Assembly (NCBI RefSeq): GCF_014639875.1
Contig: NZ_BMGD01000002.1
Location: 558,001 to 622,000 of the forward strand
DNA from: Blastomonas aquatica
GTDB taxonomy: Bacteria > Pseudomonadota > Alphaproteobacteria > Sphingomonadales > Sphingomonadaceae
Reading direction: 5' to 3'
Length of the DNA stretch: 64,000 nt
The notes beneath the pieces were generated by a model. The model worked only from the letters and a program-made list of their open reading frames with translations. It did no database searches and had not been told where the DNA came from. Below are positions 46,360 to 53,751 of this stretch, in pieces; within the stretch, counting starts at the first letter, position 1; each line of letters begins with the position of its first letter. Made by a program: the position numbers and the translations under genes.

Positions 46360-47085
46360 ATGGAGACAGACAACGTTCGCCAGACGCTGGAGGCGCTGAT
46401 CGCGGCGCGGGGGCTGAGCTTTGCCGGCGTGTCGCAGCTGCTCGGCAAGAACGCGGCTTATGTCCAGCAGTTCATCCGCCGCGGCACTCCCAAGCGGCTG
46501 GACGAGCGCGACCGGAGATTGCTGGCGCAGTTCTTCGGGGTCTCCGAACAGCAGCTGGGCGCGCCCGCTGACACCGCACTACCGCCGCCGCATCGTATCC
46601 CGGGGCCGCACCACCGAACGTCTCAGCGGCAAGCCCCGCAACGATCCTCGAGCACGCGCGGCCTGCCATCGCGGATGCGGCTGATCCCGCGCTTGCCGGT
46701 GGGCGCATCGGCGGGGGCAGGGGCCTTGCCCGACGACGAAGCTCCGCTCGCCGAGATCGCGTTCGACGAGGCCTGGCTACGGCGGCTGGGGGCAGGATCG
46801 GACGCGGTGACGATGATCAAGGTCGAGGGCGATTCGATGGCTCCGACGTTGAACGATGGCGACGACATCCTTGTCGCCATGCCGAGCGACGGCCCCGCGC
46901 GCCGCCGCGATGGCATCCACGTGCTGCGCATGGACGACGCGCTGATCGTCAAGCGGCTGGCGTTCCGGCCGGACGGGCGGCTGTCGGTGACATCGGACAA
47001 CGCGCTTTACCCGAGCTACCCCGACGTAGCACCGGGTAGCGTAAGCATCGTCGGACGGGTGATCTGGGCCGGGCGGCGGGTTTAG
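46360..47085 (+). CDS. HTH-type regulator with S24 (LexA/CI-like) peptidase domain
   Basis: The 241-residue protein has an N-terminal helix-turn-helix (about 5-60, FAGVSQLLGKNAAYVQQFI), a Pro/Arg-rich linker, and a C-terminal S24 domain with the serine in VEGDSMAPTLNDGDDILV (Ser159) and the lysine in DDALIVKRLAF (Lys198). Such proteins repress genes and may be inactivated by self-cleavage upon RecA activation. No clear Ala-Gly cleavage site was identified with confidence. It is divergent from the small operon and has three palindromes in its promoter. Confidence 0.88.
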   Translation: METDNVRQTLEALIAARGLSFAGVSQLLGKNAAYVQQFIRRGTPKRLDERDRRLLAQFFGVSEQQLGAPADTALPPPHRIPGPHHRTSQRQAPQRSSSTRGLPSRMRLIPRLPVGASAGAGALPDDEAPLAEIAFDEAWLRRLGAGSDAVTMIKVEGDSMAPTLNDGDDILVAMPSDGPARRRDGIHVLRMDDALIVKRLAFRPDGRLSVTSDNALYPSYPDVAPGSVSIVGRVIWAGRRV

Positions 47086-47141
47086 CGGGTTGTCGCTCCT
47101 CCGGTTGAAGCTATGCTGGCGATGGCTTCAGGAGAGTCCAT

Positions 47142-47921
47142 ATGGGCGCAAACAATTTAGTAATATTGTCTGGAATGGCGGTCCTTTTAACAGCGTGCGA
47201 ATTCAAAGACGGTCGTAACGTCCAAGACACAGTGTTCACAGGTACGCTTGCTGAATCATGCGGCGAAGATTGTCTGTTCTGGTCGGAGACCGATCAGAGC
47301 CGTGGCGCGATAGGCAGAGATGGCTTGCGTGTCTACATCGAACCCAGCTTCGGTCAATTCGACTTTCGCTTCGAGATCGTGCCGCAGCCTCGGGGGTGCG
47401 TCACCATTTGGCCCGACGAAGATATTTCTGAAGATAAGGACTACTGTGCGCATTACTTGGTGCGGATGCGCAAACAGCTTTCGCAGGGCCGTCAATCTGG
47501 AGTGGCGGCCCAGTTTGAGGATTTTAATTTTGTTCTGCCGCAGGAAGGTGCGCGAGAATTGCTCGGCGTTGCCGACAAACTTTCAGATGCTTGGGTTGGC
47601 AGCCCTTCGGGTACCATTGATGGGACGACGATTGCATATGAACTGACCAAGCGTGGGAAAACGCGGTCCATGATCTCCAATGATTCATTGGACACCGACC
47701 ACCGCAACCCCGCTGCCTGGATCGGTGCGGAATTGCACCGCTTCGCACTTGCTTATGGTCCAACTGGGCAAATTCCGCGACTTTATGACTGGCACAGCTA
47801 CGATAACGAGGACGGCCGATTCCCTTGTAACAATCCGGGCTTCAACGTTCCCGACCCAGATGGCTTTGGAACAGGCGACGACGCCTGCGCGCGGTCATTA
47901 ACGGATGAGCCGTCCCGTTAA
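47142..47921 (+). CDS. Hypothetical lipoprotein, AT-richer than neighbours
   Basis: This encodes 259 residues with a lipobox (VLLTAC, Cys19) and further cysteine pairs (SCGEDC; CNN...DDAC at the end). I recognise no domain. An AGGAGAG site precedes the ATG. Base composition by eye is clearly lower in GC than flanking genes, with codons such as TTA and AAT that are rare nearby, which suggests recent acquisition. It stands alone between the S24 regulator and the MBL hydrolase. Confidence 0.65.
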   Translation: MGANNLVILSGMAVLLTACEFKDGRNVQDTVFTGTLAESCGEDCLFWSETDQSRGAIGRDGLRVYIEPSFGQFDFRFEIVPQPRGCVTIWPDEDISEDKDYCAHYLVRMRKQLSQGRQSGVAAQFEDFNFVLPQEGARELLGVADKLSDAWVGSPSGTIDGTTIAYELTKRGKTRSMISNDSLDTDHRNPAAWIGAELHRFALAYGPTGQIPRLYDWHSYDNEDGRFPCNNPGFNVPDPDGFGTGDDACARSLTDEPSR

Positions 47922-47968
47922 TCCGGCGAGGCTTGAACCGCTCCTGCATCCTTGCCACATAGCGTTGC

Positions 47969-48646
47969 ATGACCGATACCCCCGCTAACCCCGCCCAGCC
48001 GCCCCTTCGCGCCGCGATCATTCCGGTGACGCCACTGCAGCAGAACTGCACTTTGATGTGGTGCACCCAGACGATGAAGGGCGCGCTGGTCGATCCGGGC
48101 GGCGACCTGCCCAAGCTCAAGGCGGCTGTGGCTCAGGCCGGTGTGACGCTGGAAAAGCTGTTGGTGACGCATGGCCATATCGACCATTGCGGCGAGACCG
48201 GCACGCTGGCCAAGGAGCTGGGGCTGAAGATCGAAGGGCCGCACGAGGAAGACCGGTTCTGGATCTCACGGCTCGATGACGATGGCCGCAACTATGGGAT
48301 CGCCGGCGCGGTGTTCGAGCCCGACCGGTGGCTCAAGGATGGCGATACCGTCACCGTCGGCAATCTGGTGCTCGATGTGATCCATTGTCCGGGGCATACC
48401 CCGGGGCACATCGTGTTTCATCACGCACCATCTAAGTTGGCGATCGTTGGCGACGTGATCTTCCAGGGCTCGATCGGCCGCACCGATTTTCCGCGCGGCA
48501 ACCACCAGGATTTGATCGATTCGATCACCCAGAAGCTCTGGCCGCTGGGCAACGAGACGGTGTTCGTCCCCGGCCATGGCCCGACCAGCAATTTCGGCTT
48601 CGAACGCCAGCGCAACGGGTTCGTTGCGGATCACGTGCTGGCTTGA
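47969..48646 (+). CDS. MBL-fold metallo-hydrolase, glyoxalase II-like
   Basis: The 225-residue protein contains the metal-binding motif VTHGHIDHCG, then CPGHTPGHIVF and a C-terminal PGHGPTSNF, matching the YcbL/GloC glyoxalase II-like group. Members hydrolyse S-lactoylglutathione or related thioesters with two metal ions. Substrate is inferred. It is followed by three short palindromes. Confidence 0.85.
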   Translation: MTDTPANPAQPPLRAAIIPVTPLQQNCTLMWCTQTMKGALVDPGGDLPKLKAAVAQAGVTLEKLLVTHGHIDHCGETGTLAKELGLKIEGPHEEDRFWISRLDDDGRNYGIAGAVFEPDRWLKDGDTVTVGNLVLDVIHCPGHTPGHIVFHHAPSKLAIVGDVIFQGSIGRTDFPRGNHQDLIDSITQKLWPLGNETVFVPGHGPTSNFGFERQRNGFVADHVLA

Positions 48647-48667
48647 AACGCGACCCTGCGCCAAAAG

Positions 48668-48860
48668 CCCTCCCCTTGATGGGGGAGGGTTGGGTGGGGT
48701 GATTTCTCCGGATCAAGCAAGGGGTATAAGAACTCATCTGCTTCACCCAGCCGCACCATCACCCTCACCGCTGCGACTAGGTGGCAAAGCCACCAAGTCT
48801 CGCTGCCTCTCCCATCAAGGGAGAGGCCAATCAAGGAGCCTCTCCCATCAAGGGAGAGGC
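48668..48860. repeat. Three CCTCTCCC-type palindromes between convergent genes
   Basis: CCCTCCCC/GGGGAGGG (48668-48689) is one hairpin; GCCTCTCCC/GGGAGAGGC occurs twice, at 48805-48827 and 48838-48860. All have a core ATCAA or TTGATG loop. They sit between the MBL gene and the MAPEG gene and may also serve as terminators or RNA-stability elements. Confidence 0.85.
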
Positions 48861-48887
48861 GAAGATAAGGCGGGAGGGGAGAGAAGT

Positions 48888-49286
48888 TCACGCCACCGGC
48901 AAAACGCTCGCGACATAAACTGCATAGCCCGATAGGCCGAGCAGCGTCAGCAGTGTAACGATGATACCGATGGTCCGGCCCAGCTTGAACGCGCCGCCAT
49001 CCATGCCGAGGCCATGCGCGATGCGGCCCAGCATATAGACCACGCCGACCGCCCACAGCCAGGTCGCGGCATAGCCCGAGGCTTCAAGCCCCGCGATCAG
49101 GATCAGCACGAAGGGCGTGAACTCGACGAAGTTTGCCTGCGCGCGCATGCGGCGAATGACGAACTCGTTGCCGCCGTCACCCACGCTGACCTTCTGGCTG
49201 GTGCGGACCTGGCCGATGCGGATGGCAAGCCAGATGTTGATCAATCCGGCGGCGGCGGCCATGGTCAGTGTCAGCGGCAGGCTCAT
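48888..49286 (-). CDS. MAPEG family membrane protein
   Basis: This is a 132-residue protein with four membrane helices, and the MAPEG pattern RRMRAQANFVEFTPFVLILIAG after the first helix. Family members are membrane-associated glutathione S-transferase or peroxidase-like proteins. Bacterial members are mostly of unknown function. It lies alone between repeats and rpmF. Confidence 0.87.
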   Translation of the reverse strand: MSLPLTLTMAAAAGLINIWLAIRIGQVRTSQKVSVGDGGNEFVIRRMRAQANFVEFTPFVLILIAGLEASGYAATWLWAVGVVYMLGRIAHGLGMDGGAFKLGRTIGIIVTLLTLLGLSGYAVYVASVLPVA

Positions 49287-49507
49287 GCAAGTTTCCCCTC
49301 AAGTCTTGCCGCGCGGAAAGTGCGGCAATTTATGGGTGCGGCGTAGCGTGACAATGCTTGCAACGCACGAGATTTTCGCTATAGCCCCGCCTTCGCACGC
49401 GAACGGGCCTTGTTGCTCCAGCGGCTGGTTGCGCAAAACGCATCGGCTTCGGAAAGCATGGCATTATCGCATTGATAGACAAGCAATTAAGGTAAGCAGA
49501 TCCTGCC

Positions 49508-49684
49508 ATGGCTGTTCCTAAAAGAAAAACCTCACCCTCCAAGCGCGGCATGCGTCGCAGCCACGATTCGTTGACCGTCGATGCGTTCAGCGAATGCTCG
49601 AACTGTGGTGAACTGAAGCGCCCGCATCATGTTTGCGTGGCATGCGGCCATTACAATGGCCGCGAGGTGCTTGCAGTCGCCTGA
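49508..49684 (+). CDS. rpmF: Ribosomal protein bL32
   Basis: The 58-residue protein begins [20 protein letters not shown], the classic L32 start, and has a zinc ribbon made from CSNCGE and CVACGH. It is part of the 50S subunit. It precedes plsX, as in most bacteria, and probably shares its transcript. Confidence 0.97.
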   Translation: MAVPKRKTSPSKRGMRRSHDSLTVDAFSECSNCGELKRPHHVCVACGHYNGREVLAVA

Positions 49685-49727
49685 TCCAGATCAGACGGCC
49701 TTTGCACTTTTTCAGGGGGATTAGCCG

Positions 49728-50804
49728 GTGCCAATAAAGCCGCGGATCGCGATTGATGCGATGGGCGGTGATGAGGGCGTGCGCGTAATGCTGGGTGGCG
49801 CTGCCGAGGCGCGCCACCGCCATGACCGCTTCACCTTCTTGCTGGTCGGAGACGAAAAGCAGATCAAGGCGGGGTTGGACAAGCACCCCAATTTGCGTGC
49901 CGCGTCCGAAATCCTGCACACCGACGAAGTCGTTCGCGGCGAGGACAAGCCCAGCCAGGCGCTGCGCAAGTCCAAGAACTCGTCGATGGGACTCGCCATC
50001 CGGGCAGTCAAATCGGGTGAGGCCGGTGCTGCGGTCAGTGCGGGCAATACCGGCGCCTTAATGGCGATGTCGAAACTGGCATTGCGCACGATGCCGGGGA
50101 TCGATCGCCCTGCGCTTGCGGCGCTGCTTCCTACGCTCGAAAACACAGACTTGGTAATGCTCGACCTGGGCGCGAACACCGATTGCGATGCGCGCAATCT
50201 GGTGCAGTTCGCGGTCATGGGCGCGGTGTATTCGCAGATCATCTTCGGGTTTGAAAAACCGCGCACCCGCTTGCTTAACATTGGCACCGAAGATTCGAAG
50301 GGCACCGACGCGCTGCGCGATGCGGCTGCGGCCCTGCGCGCCGCAACCGATCTGCCGATGGATTTCCAGGGCTTTACCGAAGCGGACAAGATTTCGCGCG
50401 GCGACATCGATGTGCTGGTAACCGATGGCTTTTCGGGTAACATCGCGCTCAAGTCGCTCGAAGGCACCGCGCGGTTCGTCACCGATCTGCTCAAGCGCAG
50501 CTTCCAGTCATCCCTGCGCTCCAAGATCGGCTTTCTGATCTCGCGTCCAGCGACCGACCTGTTGCGGCATCATCTCGATCCCAACAACCACAATGGCGCA
50601 GTCTTTCTGGGCCTCAACGGCGTGGTCGTCAAAAGCCATGGGTCGGCCAGCATCAAGGGCGTCGCCAATGCGGTCGAGGTCGCAGCGCGATTGGTCGAGG
50701 ACAACATTACCCAGCGGATTGGCGATGTGTTGAAGGACTTCGACACCAGCGCCATCGCCAGCAACGCAGCGGCAACAGCCGGATCGGGCGACGCACCAAA
50801 ATGA
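49728..50804 (+). CDS. plsX: Phosphate acyltransferase PlsX
   Basis: PlsX makes acyl-phosphate from acyl-ACP for phospholipid synthesis. The 358-residue protein starts with GTG (AGGGGG upstream) and contains [28 protein letters not shown] and [16 protein letters not shown]. Normal length. The stop overlaps the fabH start (ATGA). Confidence 0.97.
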   Translation: MPIKPRIAIDAMGGDEGVRVMLGGAAEARHRHDRFTFLLVGDEKQIKAGLDKHPNLRAASEILHTDEVVRGEDKPSQALRKSKNSSMGLAIRAVKSGEAGAAVSAGNTGALMAMSKLALRTMPGIDRPALAALLPTLENTDLVMLDLGANTDCDARNLVQFAVMGAVYSQIIFGFEKPRTRLLNIGTEDSKGTDALRDAAAALRAATDLPMDFQGFTEADKISRGDIDVLVTDGFSGNIALKSLEGTARFVTDLLKRSFQSSLRSKIGFLISRPATDLLRHHLDPNNHNGAVFLGLNGVVVKSHGSASIKGVANAVEVAARLVEDNITQRIGDVLKDFDTSAIASNAAATAGSGDAPK

Positions 50805-51808
50805 ACACCATCACGCCTGTTCAGGGCAGCAGTATCCAGCGCAGTGTCATCCTGGGCACGGGCTCCGCCTTGCCCAAGCGCCGTGTGTCCAACGCTGAGC
50901 TGGCCGAGACCGTCGACACCAGCGATGACTGGATCACCGAACGGACGGGCATCAAATTCCGCTATCTGGCAGGTCCCGAGGAGACGACATCGACGCTGGC
51001 GATTGGCGCTGCGCGTGCCGCGCTTGAGGCTGCCGGGCTCGAAGGCACGGATATCGAGCTGATCGTGCTTGCGACTGCAACCCCCGATCACACCTTCCCC
51101 GCCACCGCGACCAAGGTCCAGGCTGCGATCGGCATGAACGGCGGCATCGCGTTCGATGTCGCGGCGGTGTGCTCAGGGTTTCTCTACGCGCTCAGCGTTG
51201 CCGACAGCATGCTGCGCACCGGAATGGCGCGCCGGGCGCTGGTGATCGGCGCGGAAACCTTCAGCCGTATTCTCGATTGGGAAGACCGCGGAACCTGCGT
51301 GCTGTTTGGCGATGGCGCCGGCGCGGTGGTGCTGGGGCTCGAAAACTCTGCTGAAGACGATACCGCACCGCGTGGTATCCTCGCGACGCAATTGCACGCC
51401 GACGGGCGTCATCATGATCTGCTCTATGTCGATGGCGGGCCTTCGACGACCGGCACCGTAGGCAAGGTGCGGATGCGCGGGCGCGAGGTGTTCCGTCATG
51501 CCGTGGTCAATCTGGCCGAGGTGATGGAGCAGGTGATGAAGCCGCTGGGGCTGACCAGCGCCGATATCGACTGGGTGGTGCCGCATCAGGCCAATGCCCG
51601 TATCCTCGATGCGACCGCGCGAAAACTGTGTCTTCCGCCAGAAAAAGTGGTGATCACGGTCGACCAGCATGCCAACACCTCTGCCGCATCGGTGCCGCTG
51701 GCGCTTGATACCGCGGTGCGCGATGGACGCATCCAACGCGGCGATCTGATGGTGCTTGAAGCCATGGGCGGCGGCTTGACCTGGGGCGCGGCGGTTGTCC
51801 GTTATTAA
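50801..51808 (+). CDS. fabH: Beta-ketoacyl-ACP synthase III
   Basis: FabH condenses acetyl-CoA with malonyl-ACP to start fatty acid synthesis. The catalytic triad is visible: Cys in [11 protein letters not shown], His in [10 protein letters not shown] and Asn in [12 protein letters not shown]. The 335-residue length includes a short N-terminal extension. Coupled to plsX and followed by ihfA. Confidence 0.97.
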   Translation: MNTITPVQGSSIQRSVILGTGSALPKRRVSNAELAETVDTSDDWITERTGIKFRYLAGPEETTSTLAIGAARAALEAAGLEGTDIELIVLATATPDHTFPATATKVQAAIGMNGGIAFDVAAVCSGFLYALSVADSMLRTGMARRALVIGAETFSRILDWEDRGTCVLFGDGAGAVVLGLENSAEDDTAPRGILATQLHADGRHHDLLYVDGGPSTTGTVGKVRMRGREVFRHAVVNLAEVMEQVMKPLGLTSADIDWVVPHQANARILDATARKLCLPPEKVVITVDQHANTSAASVPLALDTAVRDGRIQRGDLMVLEAMGGGLTWGAAVVRY

Positions 51809-51927
51809 CATCGCGCAATTTGTTCGGGTTAGCACGCTTATTTTACGTCATTTTTAGCTGGGCCGGTTTGCCTTGTGTTCGGAGTTGCGTTAATCTCGCG
51901 CTAGTTATCGGGTGAGGAGACTGCGAG

Positions 51928-52227
51928 ATGCGATCGGTTGGAACTCTGACACGGGCTGATCTTGCAGATACCATCAACCACGAGGTCGGGCTGTCGCGTG
52001 CCGATGCCGCTCAGATGGTCGAGTCCGTACTCAACCACATGACCGATGCGCTCGAAAATGGCGAGAACGTCAAGATTTCGGGCTTTGGTACCTTTCTGCT
52101 CCGTGACAAGGGCGAACGCGTCGGGCGCAACCCCAAAACCGGGGTCGAGGTGCCGATTACTCCGCGCCGCGTGCTGACCTTCCGCGCCAGCCAGATCATG
52201 AAAGAACGGATCATGGCGAGTGAGTGA
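51928..52227 (+). CDS. ihfA: Integration host factor subunit alpha
   Basis: IHF bends DNA at specific sites as a heterodimer with IhfB. The 99-residue protein shows the DNABII family pattern [34 protein letters not shown] and [14 protein letters not shown]. The DNA-intercalating proline lies in NPKTG. GAGGAG is upstream of the ATG. ihfB is not in the window. Confidence 0.95.
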   Translation: MRSVGTLTRADLADTINHEVGLSRADAAQMVESVLNHMTDALENGENVKISGFGTFLLRDKGERVGRNPKTGVEVPITPRRVLTFRASQIMKERIMASE

Positions 52228-52265
52228 TGCCATCGTTTTCAATCCTTTGCCGCATGCGCTGACCT

Positions 52266-52649
52266 GTGGCTAAAGCCCCCGATGATATCATCGTGACCAA
52301 GGCCGATGGTGCGATGCGCACGATTGGCGAGGTGTCGACCGAGCTGGGCGTGAAGCCGCACATCCTGCGCTATTGGGAGGCGCAGTTCGAGATGCTCAAG
52401 CCGCTCAAGCGAGCCGGTGGCAGGCGATATTACCGCCCGCAGGATGTCGCGATGCTCCGCCGCATCGACCAGCTGCTCAACCGTGAAGGCTTTACCGTTC
52501 GTGGCGCGCGGCAGTTTCTGGCGCAGCAGACACCGAAAGCTGCGTCTGCATCGATGCAGGACGGCGAAACTGCATCGGGTCATTCGGTCGATGTGAAAGC
52601 CTTGCGCGCCATCCGCGATACGCTCGCCGAAGCGCTCGCCGCCGCCTGA
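52266..52649 (+). CDS. MerR-family transcriptional regulator
   Basis: The 127-residue protein has a MerR-type winged helix: RTIGEVSTELGVKPHILRYWEAQF and GGRRYYRPQDVAMLRRI. The C-terminal part is short and lacks metal-binding cysteines, so it is not a metal sensor. In many alphaproteobacteria such a gene follows ihfA. Start is GTG at 52266. Confidence 0.88.
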   Translation: MAKAPDDIIVTKADGAMRTIGEVSTELGVKPHILRYWEAQFEMLKPLKRAGGRRYYRPQDVAMLRRIDQLLNREGFTVRGARQFLAQQTPKAASASMQDGETASGHSVDVKALRAIRDTLAEALAAA

Positions 52650-52658
52650 CCAGACGCG

Positions 52659-53201
52659 TCACACCAGCGGCTTGCGCAGTACCCAGTCGGTAAACGGCAC
52701 ACTGCCAGTCATGAACTGCTGCTGCCCTACCTTCTCGAACCCGAACCGCGCGTAAAAACGCTGCGCCGCCACATTGATGGTGTACACACACAGATACAGC
52801 GACGGCGCGCCGCGCGCCTGCGCCTCGGCAATTACCGCCTCCATCAGCCTGCGCCCCATGCCAGCGCTTTGCCAGCCGGGCAGCGTGTAGATGCGCTTGA
52901 GCTCGAGCGAACCTGGATCGGGCGTGATGTCGATCTCGGGCGCGCACAGCATCGCATAGCCCAAAGGCGCGCCCAGCGGAGTTTCGATCAGCCAGAAGGC
53001 ATAATCGGGCCTTGCCAGCCAATCGGCATAACGCGCCTGACCGTGTTCATGCGTGCAATGATCGACCAGCGCCTGCCCAGGGTGATCTGCGGCGAACGCG
53101 GTGAGGAAGGTCGCCGCGCCGAGCAGCGCCAGCTTGGGCGCGTCCTCGGGTATGGCGCGGCGCAAAATCGTTTCGGGTCGTGCTTCGGTCGTCACGGACA
53201 A
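52659..53201 (-). CDS. GNAT family N-acetyltransferase
   Basis: The 180-residue protein has the GNAT core LKRIYTLPGWQSAGMGRRLMEAVIAEAQ (shown for the motif QSAGMGRRLM) and the end NVAAQRFYARFGFEKVG. The start is a TTG at 53201 or GTG at 53195; neither has a strong ribosome binding site. It lies four bases after the SixA gene on the same strand. Confidence 0.83.
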   Translation of the reverse strand: MSVTTEARPETILRRAIPEDAPKLALLGAATFLTAFAADHPGQALVDHCTHEHGQARYADWLARPDYAFWLIETPLGAPLGYAMLCAPEIDITPDPGSLELKRIYTLPGWQSAGMGRRLMEAVIAEAQARGAPSLYLCVYTINVAAQRFYARFGFEKVGQQQFMTGSVPFTDWVLRKPLV

Positions 53202-53205
53202 GCGT

Positions 53206-53751
53206 TCAATCGTCGTCCTGCGGGCCGAGATCGGGATCGAGGTCGCGCGGTCGGGTCACTTCAACAAGCTTGGCGGTGCGGTTGTCGAGATCGGACCAGC
53301 GATCGATCGCGATCTCCATGACTGCGATTGCAGCAGTCGGGAACTTTTCCTCGACCACATCGCGCAACGGGCTCGATCCGTCATCGGCGACCAGATCGAA
53401 CACCAGATCTTCCAGCCCCGGATTGTGGCCCACCATCAGAACATGGCCTGCATCGTCGGGCGTTCCGCGCAGAACGTCGATCAGCGTCACCGATGAGGCG
53501 AGGTAGATGCGCCGGTCCCAATCGGGGTTGAGCGTGCGGCCATAGGCGGTTTCGAAATGGTCGATCGTCTCGGTAACCCGCACGGCGGGCGAGGCGACGA
53601 CCGCGTCGAACGTCATGCCTTTTTCGGCCGCATACAGCCCCATCGCCTTTGCGCCGCGAAGGCCGCGTGCGTTCAGCGGACGATCGAAATCGCGCAGCGA
53701 CCGGTCGAGCCAGTCGGATTTTGCGTGCCTCAGCAAGGTCAGCTTTTTCAT
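53206..53751 (-). CDS. SixA-like histidine phosphatase
   Basis: The 181-residue protein has the RHG-type motif LLRHAKSDW at the N-terminus and a second catalytic histidine in LMVGHNPGLEDL. SixA proteins dephosphorylate phosphohistidine in signalling proteins such as the nitrogen PTS carrier in E. coli. With ptsP in this window, a link to the nitrogen PTS is possible but unproven. It overlaps the helicase gene by four bases. Confidence 0.88.
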   Translation of the reverse strand: MKKLTLLRHAKSDWLDRSLRDFDRPLNARGLRGAKAMGLYAAEKGMTFDAVVASPAVRVTETIDHFETAYGRTLNPDWDRRIYLASSVTLIDVLRGTPDDAGHVLMVGHNPGLEDLVFDLVADDGSSPLRDVVEEKFPTAAIAVMEIAIDRWSDLDNRTAKLVEVTRPRDLDPDLGPQDDD

